64,000 nt of DNA from contig NZ_AHCB03000007.1 in assembly GCF_000238335.3 (NCBI RefSeq), positions 310,001 through 374,000 of the forward strand, in the 5' to 3' direction. Below the pieces are notes generated by a model. It was not told the DNA's origin. It saw only the letters and a program-made list of their open reading frames with translations, and made no database searches. A program made the translations under genes and the position numbers. This DNA is from Pseudoalteromonas marina. Lineage in GTDB: Bacteria; Pseudomonadota; Gammaproteobacteria; Enterobacterales; Alteromonadaceae. Positions within the stretch are counted from its first letter, which is position 1, and the number at the start of each line of letters is the position of its first letter. Below, in pieces: positions 26,517-35,876 of the stretch.

Positions 26517-26863
26517 GCGGTTTTTTAGCGTTATTGAAGTCTACTATAAGCGACTGAATAAGCGATGAATTAAGGGATTGCGGGTGATTAACGTCAGTTT
26601 TTCACTCTATTTACAATTCATGCTTGATATGGAGGGTAGTAGATAAATGTGACAGTTTTTATAGGACCTGAACAACCCAACCCAATAACATACGCGCTAA
26701 GCATTGAGTTACTTCACTTGTATTAGCTTGCGCGAATGAGGAAGAGATAAACACGCTTATAAAGTTAAATGTATATTCACAAAGTTTACTTTGAAGCGAA
26801 TAAAGCGCCAATAGCATAACCTATATAGTTCGCTTGATTAACAGCGAGCTATATAGGTGCGTA
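26517..26863. other. Gene-free stretch between ftsX and the rpoH promoter
   Basis: About 350 bp without a gene. It contains a 14-bp stem hairpin just after ftsX (26821-26856) and otherwise AT-rich sequence. Further rpoH promoters may lie here, as in enterobacteria, but I could not assign any with confidence. Confidence 0.6.
26821..26856 (-). repeat. Long inverted repeat after ftsX
   Basis: CTATATAGTTCGCT (26821-26834) pairs with AGCGAGCTATATAG (26843-26856), 13 of 14 matched, with an 8-nt loop. No T run follows on either strand, so it is not a standard terminator. It lies 7 bp past the ftsX stop and may protect the 3' end of the message or be a partial terminator. Confidence 0.6.
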
Positions 26864-27850
26864 TTACACTTTGTCTGGCTCTATTTCTTTAATGTATCGA
26901 TTTACAGATAAGTAAGAGCCAACAAACCCCAAACTTGTAGCAAGTAAAACTAAAAAGCCAAATTCGCTAAGCGTTAAACCAATGAGTAAAAAGTTAGTTT
27001 GATACACACCAGCCACACTGTTTACGGCTGAAGAAAGCCACCACATCATCAATGCAACTGATATAAAAGCAAATAATCCACCAATAACGCCATACCAAAT
27101 ACCAGTCCATAAAAATGGTGCGTGTATAAACGTATTTGTAGCACCTACAAGTTTCATTACTTGTATTTCTTCTTTTTTATCCATAATCGATAGGCGAATA
27201 GTATTACCTATTATAAGGGTTACAGAGGTTAATAATAACAAGGTAATGGTTATTACACTTTCTTTTAGCAAGCTAAGCAATGCATTTAAGCGCTCTAACC
27301 AGGCTATATCAAGTTTGCCAAAATCAACCTCACGTTCTGCTTCTAACTTGGTCATAAGTACCTTGGCGGCATTAGGTTGGCGATGCCGCTTAGTAGGTGT
27401 AACGAGCACAACATCGGGTAATGGGTTGCTATCTAAATATTCTAGCGCTTGCCCAAAACCTGACACCTCCTGAAACTCTTTTAGCGCTTGCTGTTTTGAA
27501 ATAAACGTTACACTCTCTACTTCAGGATATAAGGCTAGGCGCTTAACTAGCGTTGCTGTTTCTTGTTTCGTCATTGTTTGTTTTACAAATAACGATATTT
27601 CACTAGCCTCTTCAAAGCCACTACTAACTTGCTGGACATTTTTAACCACTAAGTAAAGTGTGGCAGGAAGCGTTAAGCTTAATCCAAGTACCGCAATTGT
27701 CATCATAGATGCCAGTGGTGTACGCCACATTTCACCCAGGCTATGAATCCCTTGGCGAAAAATATTAACGATAAAAAAGTAGCCATTTGAAATAAATGAT
27801 TTTTTTTGTTTTTCGTTTTTGTTTTGGCGGCTTTTAAACAGTAAACTCAT
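26864..27850 (-). CDS. ftsX: Cell-division ABC transporter permease FtsX
   Basis: The membrane half of the FtsEX complex, which uses ATP binding to activate periplasmic amidases through EnvC at the septum. The 328 residues have a cytoplasmic N-terminus, one membrane segment near 48-70, a periplasmic loop with ISLFVKQTMTKQETATLVKRL and EFQEVSGFGQAL, and three C-terminal membrane segments, with the MDKKEEIQVMKLVGATNTFIHAPF coupling region between. It overlaps ftsE by 4 bp. The EnvC partner is encoded about 4 kb away in this window. Confidence 0.96.
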   Translation of the reverse strand: MSLLFKSRQNKNEKQKKSFISNGYFFIVNIFRQGIHSLGEMWRTPLASMMTIAVLGLSLTLPATLYLVVKNVQQVSSGFEEASEISLFVKQTMTKQETATLVKRLALYPEVESVTFISKQQALKEFQEVSGFGQALEYLDSNPLPDVVLVTPTKRHRQPNAAKVLMTKLEAEREVDFGKLDIAWLERLNALLSLLKESVITITLLLLTSVTLIIGNTIRLSIMDKKEEIQVMKLVGATNTFIHAPFLWTGIWYGVIGGLFAFISVALMMWWLSSAVNSVAGVYQTNFLLIGLTLSEFGFLVLLATSLGFVGSYLSVNRYIKEIEPDKV

Positions 27851-28524
27851 AATGCCCCCTGCGCTAATGGATCTTCAAGCATTCTGCCATCCTTTAACGT
27901 TAAGCTCCTATACTTCATGCGTGCAACAAGGCCTAAGTCATGGGTAGCAATAAGTACGGTTGTACCATGCTTATTAAAGTCTTCAAATAATTTAAGTATT
28001 TCCATTGAGAGTTCAGGATCTAAGTTACCCGTTGGCTCATCGGCAAGTAAAATTGGCGGAGAATTTACAATAGCGCGAGCAATACCGACTCGCTGTTGCT
28101 CACCACCCGACAACATAGATGGATGGCATTTAACTTTATCGATTAAACCCACTTTATCGAGCGCACCATGAACACGCTTTGCAATTTGATTACGATGAGT
28201 ACCTTCGATGATCAGCGGGAGCGCAACATTATCAAATACAGTGTATCGCTCTAATAATCGATGGTTTTGAAAAATAATACCAATATCTCGGCGAGCGTAA
28301 GGGATTTGTCGCGAGTTAACTTTATTTAAATCAACACCATTAATAAATACGTTACCAGCAGATGGACGTTCCATTAAACTGATAAGCTTTAAAAGTGTAC
28401 TTTTACCCGCACCACTATGGCCTGTCAAAAAGGCCAATTCGCCAGGTTTTATATGAAAATTAACTTTTTCGAGGGCACGGTGCCCCCCTGGATAGGTTTT
28501 ACTTACTTGCTGAAAATTTATCAT
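27847..28524 (-). CDS. ftsE: Cell-division ABC transporter ATPase FtsE
   Basis: A 225-residue ABC ATPase. Walker A is GHSGAGKSTLLKL, the Q loop IIFQNHRLL, the signature LSGGEQQRVGIARAI, Walker B ILLADEPTGNLD, and the switch His is in IATHDLGL. It pairs with FtsX in the divisome. It is preceded by a terminator-like hairpin that separates it from ftsY. Confidence 0.97.
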   Translation of the reverse strand: MINFQQVSKTYPGGHRALEKVNFHIKPGELAFLTGHSGAGKSTLLKLISLMERPSAGNVFINGVDLNKVNSRQIPYARRDIGIIFQNHRLLERYTVFDNVALPLIIEGTHRNQIAKRVHGALDKVGLIDKVKCHPSMLSGGEQQRVGIARAIVNSPPILLADEPTGNLDPELSMEILKLFEDFNKHGTTVLIATHDLGLVARMKYRSLTLKDGRMLEDPLAQGAL

Positions 28525-28576
28525 TTTTTATTATGCCAACCTCATTAAAGTGTTAATGCAATTGGTATTCCTCGCA

Positions 28577-28600
28577 ATTAAAAAGGGAGCAAGCTCCCTT
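28577..28600 (-). terminator. Terminator-like hairpin between ftsY and ftsE
   Basis: On the minus strand AAGGGAGC, TT, GCTCCCTT is followed by TTT. The 8-bp stem lies 10 bp past the ftsY stop and about 50 bp before ftsE, inside what is usually one operon, so it may be a partial terminator. Confidence 0.65.
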
Positions 28601-28609
28601 CTTGGTAAA

Positions 28610-30211
28610 TTAAGCGTCGTCCTCATCTTGGCTAAATAATGCATCAATAAAGTCATCGCTTTTAAATGAACGCAAATCATCAATACCTTCACCAACACCA
28701 ATATAACGAATTGGAATGTTAAACTTATCAGCTACAGCAAAAATAACCCCACCTTTTGCTGTACCATCAAGTTTTGACAAAGTAATACCCGTTAAACCTA
28801 CACATTGGTTAAACAAGTTTACTTGGCTAATCGCATTTTGCCCTGTACCTGCATCTATTGTTAGCATCACCTCGTGCGGTGCATCAGGATCTATTTTTTT
28901 CATTACACGAGCTATTTTCTCAAGCTCTTGCATCAAATTATCTTTATTTTGCAGACGACCTGCTGTATCAGCAATTAACACATCTACGTTACGCGCTTTT
29001 GCGGCCTGAAAAGCATCAAATACCACCGATGCACTATCGGCGCCGGTATGCTGTGCTATAACTGGAATACTATTGCGCTCACCCCATACTTGAAGTTGTT
29101 CAACCGCAGCGGCTCTAAAAGTGTCACCCGCAGCAAGCATGACCGACTTACCTTCATTTTGGAATTGCTTAGCTAGCTTACCAATCGTAGTTGTTTTACC
29201 AACCCCATTTACGCCTACCATTAAAATCACAAACGGTTTTTTTTCTGCTGGTATTGTTAATGGCTGTTCAGCAGTCTTTAGCATCGCTGCCATTTCTTGC
29301 TTCATTAACTCATATAAAGCATCACCATCTTTAAGCTGCTTTCTATTTGCACCGTCCGTTAATCTATCGATTAACTTCATGGTGGTATCTACGCCTAAAT
29401 CAGCCGTCAATAATTGAGTTTCAAGCTCTTCAAAAAGGTCATCATCTATTTTTTTACCACTAAAAATAGACGAAAATCCTGCGCCAATATTAACGCGGGT
29501 TTTTAGTAATCCTTTTTTAAGACGTGAGAAAAAGCCTTCTTTCTTAGGCTTTTCTTCTTTCTTAGCTTGCTCTGCTGCAATACGTTCTTGCTCTAAACGC
29601 TGGGCCTCTGCTTGCTCTGCTGCAATGCGTTCTTGCTCTATGCGCTGCGCTTCAGCTTGCTGTGCTGCAATGCGTTCTTGCTCTATGCGCTGCGCTTCTG
29701 CCTGCTGTGCTGCAATGCGTTCTTGCTCTAAACGCTGCGCTTCTGCTTGCTGTGCTGCAATACGTTCTTGTTCTAAACGCTGCGCTTCAGCTTGCTGTGC
29801 TGCAATACGTTCTTGTTCTAAGCGCTGCGCTTCTGCTTGCTCTGCTGCAATGCGTTCTTGCTCTATGCGTTGCGCCTCTGCTTGCTGTGCTGCAATACGT
29901 TCTTGTTCTAAACGCTGCGCTTCAGCTTGCTCAGCAAGGCGATTTTGTTGCTCCACTCTCTGCTGCTCGGCTTCCGCTTGTTCTTTTGCTAACAGCTCAG
30001 CATTTGCTCGTTCTATTGCTAATTTTTCCGCTTGCTCTGCAGCAGCGCGTTCTTGCTCGGCTTTTTCAGCGGCAACGCGTTCTTCTTCTAAGCGTTTAGC
30101 TTCTTGCTCTGCTAAAGCTTGTTGTTTATCAGCCTCTGCTTTTTGTTCGGCTTGTTTTTTATCTGACTTACCAAAGCCGAGCCAAGACATTAATTTACTT
30201 TTTTTTGCCAT
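28610..30211 (-). CDS. ftsY: Signal recognition particle receptor FtsY with an expanded repeat domain
   Basis: A GTPase that docks SRP-ribosome complexes at the inner membrane. The C-terminal ~300 residues form the NG domain: N domain ([20 protein letters not shown]), G1 [28 protein letters not shown]3 [10 protein letters not shown]4 [10 protein letters not shown]. The acidic N-terminal region (about 20-250) is a Glu/Gln/Ala-rich coiled coil that includes eight 15-residue repeats of the form [16 protein letters not shown] chose the ATG at 30211, giving 533 residues (E. coli 497). A longer frame to 30301 has no family support. Divergent from rsmD, as in E. coli. Confidence 0.95.
   Translation of the reverse strand: MAKKSKLMSWLGFGKSDKKQAEQKAEADKQQALAEQEAKRLEEERVAAEKAEQERAAAEQAEKLAIERANAELLAKEQAEAEQQRVEQQNRLAEQAEAQRLEQERIAAQQAEAQRIEQERIAAEQAEAQRLEQERIAAQQAEAQRLEQERIAAQQAEAQRLEQERIAAQQAEAQRIEQERIAAQQAEAQRIEQERIAAEQAEAQRLEQERIAAEQAKKEEKPKKEGFFSRLKKGLLKTRVNIGAGFSSIFSGKKIDDDLFEELETQLLTADLGVDTTMKLIDRLTDGANRKQLKDGDALYELMKQEMAAMLKTAEQPLTIPAEKKPFVILMVGVNGVGKTTTIGKLAKQFQNEGKSVMLAAGDTFRAAAVEQLQVWGERNSIPVIAQHTGADSASVVFDAFQAAKARNVDVLIADTAGRLQNKDNLMQELEKIARVMKKIDPDAPHEVMLTIDAGTGQNAISQVNLFNQCVGLTGITLSKLDGTAKGGVIFAVADKFNIPIRYIGVGEGIDDLRSFKSDDFIDALFSQDEDDA
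29566..29925. repeat. Eight 45-bp tandem repeats within ftsY
   Basis: Eight in-frame copies of a 45-bp unit, encoding QAEAQR(L/I)EQERIAA(Q/E). Copies differ at a few bases, mostly L/I and Q/E codons and third positions. Partial, more degenerate copies flank the array. As 45 is a multiple of 3, copy number can change without a frameshift. Confidence 0.9.
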
Positions 30212-30417
30212 ACTTGCTAATAACCACTTATAAAAATCTGATAAACTAAAATTTGAAAATAGCTTGGAAGAGCCAACACACTTTGCCAGCCAAACAACCA
30301 TTCAAAACATAAGTGTTCAATAGTAACACTTTTAATGCGGTTGAAAAATGAAGCTATACGTAATCTACTACAATATTATCTGAGCTAGATCCCAGATACC
30401 ATTTTTTAGTGAGCTAA

Positions 30418-31023
30418 ATGAGAAATAAAACAACTAAAAATAAAGCAATTACCAAATCTACTGATGGCTTTATTAGAGTGATAAGTGGGCAATTTCGCGG
30501 CCGAAAGCTTCCAGTAAAAGACGTACAAGGTTTACGCCCTACTACAGACCGAATTAAAGAGACAGTATTTAACTGGTTAATGCAAGACACGCGTGATGCT
30601 AACGTTCTCGATTGTTTTGCAGGTTCTGGTGGGTTGGGGTTTGAAGCTCTTTCGCGTTTTGCAAGTACTGCTCTTTTTATAGAGCTTGACCCAAGTGCAG
30701 CAAAGCAACTAGCGCAAAACATAGCAACACTAAAATTACAAAATGCACAGGTAAGGCACACTAACTCTCTTTCATTTTTAGAACAAAAAAATAGTAATAC
30801 GCCTTTTGATCTTGTTTTTGTTGACCCGCCTTTTCGCAAAAATTTAGCTCAAACTAGCTGTAACTTATTAGAAATAAATAATTGGCTTAGCGAAGAAGCA
30901 CTAATTTACCTCGAAGTAGAGAGCGATCTAAATACATTCAAACCACCTAGTAACTGGCTGTTAATTAAAGAAAAAAAAGCAGGCCAAGTATTTTGTAGAC
31001 TCTACCAACGCCAGCTAAATTAA
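30418..31023 (+). CDS. rsmD: 16S rRNA (guanine-966-N2)-methyltransferase
   Basis: Methylates G966 of 16S rRNA in the 30S subunit. The 201 residues carry the RsmD N-terminus RVISGQFRGRKLPVKDVQGLRPTTDRIKETVFNWL, SAM motif I VLDCFAGSGGLGFEALSR, and the catalytic DPPF in LVFVDPPFRKN. It is divergent from ftsY, the conserved enterobacterial layout. Confidence 0.97.
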   Translation: MRNKTTKNKAITKSTDGFIRVISGQFRGRKLPVKDVQGLRPTTDRIKETVFNWLMQDTRDANVLDCFAGSGGLGFEALSRFASTALFIELDPSAAKQLAQNIATLKLQNAQVRHTNSLSFLEQKNSNTPFDLVFVDPPFRKNLAQTSCNLLEINNWLSEEALIYLEVESDLNTFKPPSNWLLIKEKKAGQVFCRLYQRQLN

Positions 31024-31060
31024 TACTGTTTTACACTATGCGTTTCTGTTAATATTATCC

Positions 31061-31090
31061 TTTACATGTGGTGTTGCTTCGGATTACAAT
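31061..31090 (+). promoter_or_regulatory. Predicted rpsU promoter
   Basis: TTTACA (31061-31066), an 18-bp spacer and TACAAT (31085-31090). A start near 31097 would give a leader of about 70 nt containing two small hairpins. Confidence 0.55.
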
Positions 31091-31111
31091 ACCGCACCAT
31101 TTTTGAACCAC

Positions 31112-31145
31112 TTGATCAATGTTTGATCAACTTGAGCAACGCTCA
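31112..31145 (+). promoter_or_regulatory. Structured rpsU leader: two adjacent hairpins
   Basis: TTGATCAA, TGT loop, TTGATCAA (31112-31130) forms an 8-bp stem; each arm is itself palindromic. TGAGC, AAC, GCTCA (31133-31145) forms a second stem. Both lie between the predicted promoter and the S21 start codon. Function unknown; translational control by S21, or a DNA operator, are the options. Confidence 0.45.
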
Positions 31146-31168
31146 TAATTTAGGTAGGTGAATTTTTA

Positions 31169-31384
31169 ATGCCAGTAATTAAAGTAAGAGAGAACGAACC
31201 GTTTGACGTAGCACTTCGTCGCTTCAAGCGTTCATGTGAAAAAGCAGGTATCCTTTCAGAAGTTCGTCGTCGCGAGCACTATGAAAAGCCAACAGCTGAG
31301 CGTAAGCGTAAGAAAGCTGCAGCAGTTAAGCGTCACATGAAAAAACTTTCTCGTGATAACGCTCGTCGCGTTAAATTATACTAA
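31169..31384 (+). CDS. rpsU: 30S ribosomal protein S21
   Basis: A 71-residue basic protein, [27 protein letters not shown], with the C-terminal [16 protein letters not shown]. It binds late to the 30S subunit near the anti-Shine-Dalgarno region. First gene of the macromolecular-synthesis run rpsU-yqeY-dnaG-rpoD, with AGGTAGGTG upstream. Confidence 0.98.
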
Positions 31385-31403
31385 TACATTAGGTCTTGTA
31401 TAA

Positions 31404-31850
31404 ATGAGCCTTTTAATAACGCTAAAAGATGCGCAAAAAGATGCGATGAGAGCTAAAGACAAACAACGTCTTAACCCTATTCGCATGGTACTTGCTGCAA
31501 TCAAGCAACGTGAGATTGACGAGCAAATAACACTAGACGACGCAGGTATTACCTCCGTTATAGTGAAGCTTGTTAAACAACGTCGCGACTCTTACACTCA
31601 GTACAAAGATGCTGGGCGTGATGATTTAGCTGAAATTGAAGCCAATGAAATAGCAGCACTTGAAACCTTCTTACCTCAACAGTTGAGTGACGAAGAAATA
31701 ATTGCTCTCATTGACGCGGCTATTGCTGATACTAACGCAGCAGGTATGCAAGACATGGGTAAAGTGATGGGTATAATCAAAAGCAAAGCTGAAGGTCGCG
31801 CCGATATGGGTAAGATCTCTGGTTTAATAAAGCAAAGATTAACCGCCTAA
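31404..31850 (+). CDS. yqeY: YqeY/GatB-tail-like protein
   Basis: A 148-residue all-helical protein (LLITLKDAQKDAMRAKDKQRLNPIRMVLAAIKQREID, GKVMGIIKSKAEGRADMGKISGLIKQRL) of the YqeY family, which resembles the tail domain of GatB and is thought to bind tRNA. The C-terminal segment carries the conserved M-GKVM motif. It lies 19 bp after rpsU, and a terminator follows. This insertion between rpsU and dnaG is common outside enterobacteria. Exact role is unknown. Confidence 0.93.
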   Translation: MSLLITLKDAQKDAMRAKDKQRLNPIRMVLAAIKQREIDEQITLDDAGITSVIVKLVKQRRDSYTQYKDAGRDDLAEIEANEIAALETFLPQQLSDEEIIALIDAAIADTNAAGMQDMGKVMGIIKSKAEGRADMGKISGLIKQRLTA

Positions 31851-31880
31851 CACTCCCTATACGTAAAGTATAATTGAAGT

Positions 31881-31910
31881 AAACCGAGCCTAGTGCTCGG
31901 TTTCTTTGTT
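31881..31910 (+). terminator. Terminator after yqeY
   Basis: AAACCGAGC, CTAGT, GCTCGGTTT with a T-rich tail. It separates rpsU-yqeY from dnaG-rpoD, so the second pair needs its own promoter or read-through. Confidence 0.85.
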
Positions 31911-32089
31911 TTTACGTCACTAAAAAGTAAACGTTATGCCTATATTCAAAAATGAAATTATTCGTACTGACTCTATTTATTTAGCCGTCATTTTGATAAG
32001 TTAAGGTCCAATTATTTATACCTTACGAGTATAAATTTTAAGTTTCACTTTCGTTATTCTTCTTAATATTTCAGGACTGTATTTTACTA

Positions 32090-33841
32090 ATGGCTGGAAA
32101 GATCCCACGAAGTTTTATAGATGATTTACTTGCCAGAACCGATATTGTCGACCTGATAGACTCTAAAGTTGGGCTTAAAAAAGCCGGTAAAGACTATCAA
32201 GCGTGTTGCCCTTTTCATAACGAAAAGTCTCCCTCGTTTACGGTATCGCAAGATAAACAGTTTTATCATTGCTTTGGCTGTGGGGCGAATGGCAACGCAA
32301 TATCATTTGTTATGGAATACGACAAACTAGAGTTTGTTGATGCCATTGAAGAGCTTGCCAGCATGCTCAACTTGGACGTGCCCCGCGAACAAGGCGGTAG
32401 CTCTGCGCCAGAACGTACCGCTGCGCAAAAGCGTTCAGATTACGATTTGATGCTTCATACAGCTCGCTTTTATCAGCACCAACTAAAGCACCACGCTAAC
32501 TCGGCCGCAGTCATTGACTATGTTAAAGGTCGAGGACTGAGCGGAGAAACCGTTAAAAAGTTTATGGTTGGCTACGCCCCTAGTGAATGGGATGGCTTAT
32601 GTTTACAACTTGGCCGTAATAAAGAACAAAAAGAGCAACTCGTCGAATTAAAGCTCGCCTCAGAAAAAACACCAGGCAGGCAGTTCGACTTTTTTCGCGA
32701 CCGCTTAATGTTTCCTATTCGTGATAAACGCGGCAGAGTTGTCGCCTTTGGCGGTCGCGTTATGCAAGCTGATCAAGGGCCTAAATATTTAAACTCTCCA
32801 GAGACCCGAATTTTTCATAAAGGGTTTGAGCTTTATGGCCTTTATGAAGCTAAACAAGCACACAAAAAGTTAGAGCACATTCTTATCGTTGAAGGCTACA
32901 TGGATGTTGTTGCACTTGCAGAAAAAGAGATTGAATACGCTGTTGCAGCACTGGGAACCGCCACAACAAGCGAACACATGCATACGTTATTTAGAACGAC
33001 CGATAAGGTCATTTGTTGTTACGATGGCGACCGAGCTGGACGCGATGCAGCTTGGCGGGCACTTGAAAATGCGCTCCCCTACTTAAATGACGGTAAAGCA
33101 TTGAACTTTGTATTTTTGCCTGATGGAGAAGATCCCGATTCATTAGTGCAAAAAGAAGGTAAAGAAGCATTCGAACAGCGTTTAAGTGAAGCCGATGACT
33201 TTACTAAAGTCATGTTTAACAAATTAAGCCAAGAAATTGATTTAACACTCGATTCGGGTAAAGCAAAATTACTCAGTGCAGCCCTACCGCTCATTGAAAA
33301 AATTCCGAGTGAATTTTACCAAGAAAATATTTTAGAGCAATTAGGCAGACTAATTGGGCGCACGCGTGAACAACTTAATAATCGATTAAAAACACCAAAG
33401 CAACAGCATTCTATTGAGCGAAAATTTAAAATAACCCCAATGCGACAGGCTATTGGTATTTTAATTCAGCATCCAAACCTAGCTAAAAGTGTTCCTTATT
33501 TACCAGAACTTGCACAAATGAACATTGCAGGTATTGGTTTATTGCTTCGCTTGCAGCAACAAGCACTTGAAAAAGAGACTATCACTACGGCTCAGATACT
33601 CGAATTTTTTAGAGATACTGACGATTATGAGCCTCTTATTAAGCTCGCTACTTGGCAACATGAAATAAATGAAGAACGTTTAGAGACTGTTTTTAAAAAT
33701 ACTTTTAAATTTATTGAAGATCAGTGTTTAAATTATCGACTAGAGACCTTATTAATAAAAGACAAGACACAAGGTTTAAATAGCGGCGAAAGACTAGAAT
33801 GTCATTTACTAATGACAGCGTTAAAAGCGACTAACAGCTAG
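32090..33841 (+). CDS. dnaG: DNA primase
   Basis: Synthesises RNA primers at the replication fork. The 583 residues have the N-terminal zinc site (C40, H43, C61, C64 in CCPFHNEKSPSF and HCFGCGANG), the primase core with RDRLMFPIRDKRGRVVAFGGR, the TOPRIM domain (LIVEGYMDVV, CYDGDRAGRDAA, DGEDPDSLV) and a C-terminal DnaB-binding helical domain. Length fits the family (about 580). Confidence 0.98.
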   Translation: MAGKIPRSFIDDLLARTDIVDLIDSKVGLKKAGKDYQACCPFHNEKSPSFTVSQDKQFYHCFGCGANGNAISFVMEYDKLEFVDAIEELASMLNLDVPREQGGSSAPERTAAQKRSDYDLMLHTARFYQHQLKHHANSAAVIDYVKGRGLSGETVKKFMVGYAPSEWDGLCLQLGRNKEQKEQLVELKLASEKTPGRQFDFFRDRLMFPIRDKRGRVVAFGGRVMQADQGPKYLNSPETRIFHKGFELYGLYEAKQAHKKLEHILIVEGYMDVVALAEKEIEYAVAALGTATTSEHMHTLFRTTDKVICCYDGDRAGRDAAWRALENALPYLNDGKALNFVFLPDGEDPDSLVQKEGKEAFEQRLSEADDFTKVMFNKLSQEIDLTLDSGKAKLLSAALPLIEKIPSEFYQENILEQLGRLIGRTREQLNNRLKTPKQQHSIERKFKITPMRQAIGILIQHPNLAKSVPYLPELAQMNIAGIGLLLRLQQQALEKETITTAQILEFFRDTDDYEPLIKLATWQHEINEERLETVFKNTFKFIEDQCLNYRLETLLIKDKTQGLNSGERLECHLLMTALKATNS

Positions 33842-33965
33842 TCAGATCTAGTTTTGGATGTTATACTGTGCTATTCACTGCGTCACATTGTTCTGGTTGG
33901 CATTAATGTAAACCAAGTGATGGCGCCTGTTGTATCAACTTATCAGAGTGGAAGAAACAATCTCT

Positions 33966-35810
33966 ATGGATCCAACTCCTCAGTCACAATTAAAACTTCT
34001 GATTCAAAAAGGTAAAGAGCAAGGCTACTTAACTTTTGCAGAAGTAAATGATCACCTTCCACAAGACATAATTGACTCAGATCAAGTAGAAGATATCATA
34101 AGCATGATTAATGACATGGGTATTAAGGTTAGCGAAAACGCGCCTGATGCCGATGAACTAATGATGCAAGAAACAACGACAGACGAAGACGCAGCTGAAG
34201 CTGCCGCTGCTGCACTTGCTACGGTAGAAAAAGAAATTGGCCGCACTACCGATCCAGTTCGCATGTACATGCGCGAAATGGGCACTGTTGAACTTCTTAC
34301 ACGTGAAGGCGAAATTGTTATCGCTAAGCGTATTGAAGAAGGGATCAACCAAGTACAAATTTCAGTTGCTGAATATCCTGAAGCAATCACTTACCTACTA
34401 GAGCAGTGGGATAAGTTTGAAGCAGAAGAAATGCGTTTAAGCGATATCATCGTTGGTTTCATTGATCCAAACGAAGACGAAGCGCCAATTTCAGCAACTA
34501 ACATCGGTTCAGAATTAAGTGAAAAACAACTTGATGACGATGATGAAGACGATGACAAAAGTGACGATGATGAAGATGAAGAAGAAGTAGATACAGGCCC
34601 AGATCCTGAAGAAGCTCGCATTCATTTTGAAAACTTACGTGATTTATACAATAAAGCACGTGATACGTTTGAAGCTAAAGGTCGTTCGCATCCTGATTCA
34701 CAAGCCGCCATTTTTGAAATTGGTGAGCTTTTCAGAACCTTCAAGCTAATTCCTAAACAGTTTGATCGCATGGTTAACAACATGCGCGAAATGATGGATC
34801 GTGTTCGTGTTCAAGAACGTCTAATCATGAAACAAGCTGTACAAATTGCTAAGCTACCTAAAAAAGCATTCGTTAAGCACTTTGCTAATAACGAAACAGA
34901 TCCTTCGTGGGTTGATTTAGAAATTTCAAACAACGAGAAATACTCAGCTAAACTTGAAGAAGTTAAACCTGAAATAATTCGTTGTATCAACAAGCTATCT
35001 ATTATTGAGCAAACAACTGGTTTAAGCATAGAGCGTATTAAAGACATTAACCGTCGTATGAGTATTGGTGAAGCAAAAGCGCGCCGTGCGAAAAAAGAAA
35101 TGGTTGAAGCTAACTTACGTCTTGTAATCTCAATTGCTAAAAAATACACAAACCGTGGTTTACAGTTCTTGGATTTAATCCAAGAAGGTAATATTGGCTT
35201 GATGAAAGCGGTAGATAAGTTTGAATACCGTCGTGGTTATAAGTTCTCTACTTATGCTACGTGGTGGATACGTCAAGCTATCACTCGCTCTATTGCCGAC
35301 CAAGCAAGAACTATCCGTATCCCGGTACATATGATCGAAACGATTAATAAACTTAACCGTATCTCTCGTCAAATGTTACAAGAAATGGGTCGTGAGCCAA
35401 ATCCTGAAGAATTAGCAGAACGCATGATGATGCCAGAGGATAAAATCCGTAAGGTACTTAAAATTGCTAAAGAGCCAATTTCGATGGAAACACCAATCGG
35501 TGATGATGAAGATTCGCACTTAGGTGACTTTATCGAAGATACCACCATTGATTCGCCAATCGATTCGGCAACAATGGAGTCGCTTCGTGGTGCAACTAAC
35601 GATGTACTAGCCGGCTTAACAGCGCGTGAAGCAAAAGTACTTCGTATGCGCTTTGGTATTGATATGAATACCGACCACACCTTAGAAGAAGTAGGTAAGC
35701 AGTTTGATGTAACACGTGAGCGTATTCGTCAAATAGAAGCGAAAGCACTGCGTAAATTACGCCACCCTTCTCGCTCAGATTTACTAAAAAGCTTTTTAGA
35801 CGCTAAGTAA
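33966..35810 (+). CDS. rpoD: Primary sigma factor sigma-70
   Basis: The housekeeping sigma factor. The ATG at 33966 gives 614 residues starting [20 protein letters not shown] (E. coli 613). Region 1.1 is N-terminal, region 1.2 is [22 protein letters not shown], an acidic Asp/Glu run sits in the non-conserved region (about 185-215), region 2 includes [32 protein letters not shown], and region 4 is [30 protein letters not shown]. An in-frame TTG at 33930 is not needed. It lies 124 bp after dnaG. Confidence 0.98.
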   Translation: MDPTPQSQLKLLIQKGKEQGYLTFAEVNDHLPQDIIDSDQVEDIISMINDMGIKVSENAPDADELMMQETTTDEDAAEAAAAALATVEKEIGRTTDPVRMYMREMGTVELLTREGEIVIAKRIEEGINQVQISVAEYPEAITYLLEQWDKFEAEEMRLSDIIVGFIDPNEDEAPISATNIGSELSEKQLDDDDEDDDKSDDDEDEEEVDTGPDPEEARIHFENLRDLYNKARDTFEAKGRSHPDSQAAIFEIGELFRTFKLIPKQFDRMVNNMREMMDRVRVQERLIMKQAVQIAKLPKKAFVKHFANNETDPSWVDLEISNNEKYSAKLEEVKPEIIRCINKLSIIEQTTGLSIERIKDINRRMSIGEAKARRAKKEMVEANLRLVISIAKKYTNRGLQFLDLIQEGNIGLMKAVDKFEYRRGYKFSTYATWWIRQAITRSIADQARTIRIPVHMIETINKLNRISRQMLQEMGREPNPEELAERMMMPEDKIRKVLKIAKEPISMETPIGDDEDSHLGDFIEDTTIDSPIDSATMESLRGATNDVLAGLTAREAKVLRMRFGIDMNTDHTLEEVGKQFDVTRERIRQIEAKALRKLRHPSRSDLLKSFLDAK

Positions 35811-35830
35811 TTTAGCGCTTTGTATAAACT

Positions 35831-35857
35831 AAAAAGGCCGCTGTAGCGGCCTTTTTT
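35831..35857 (+). terminator. Terminator after rpoD
   Basis: AAAAAGGCCGCT, GT, AGCGGCCTTTTTT: a strong GC-rich stem with a T run, ending 20 bp before prmA. Confidence 0.93.
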
Positions 35858-35876
35858 CTATTTCAAGGAAATAAAG

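Noticed and set aside
29566..29925. CRISPR-like direct repeats
   Set aside because: The 45-bp units are contiguous with no unique spacers, stay in the ftsY frame and encode a helical repeat.
29625..30233. Plus-strand open frame of 202 codons, rich in Cys/Ser/Ala/Arg, opposite ftsY
   Set aside because: It is a mirror of the 45-bp repeats of ftsY, with low-complexity repeated residues and no ribosome-binding site.
31112..31130. FNR-type site TTGAT-N4-ATCAA before rpsU
   Set aside because: The two halves are separated by 9 bp rather than 4, and the element lies downstream of the predicted start site.
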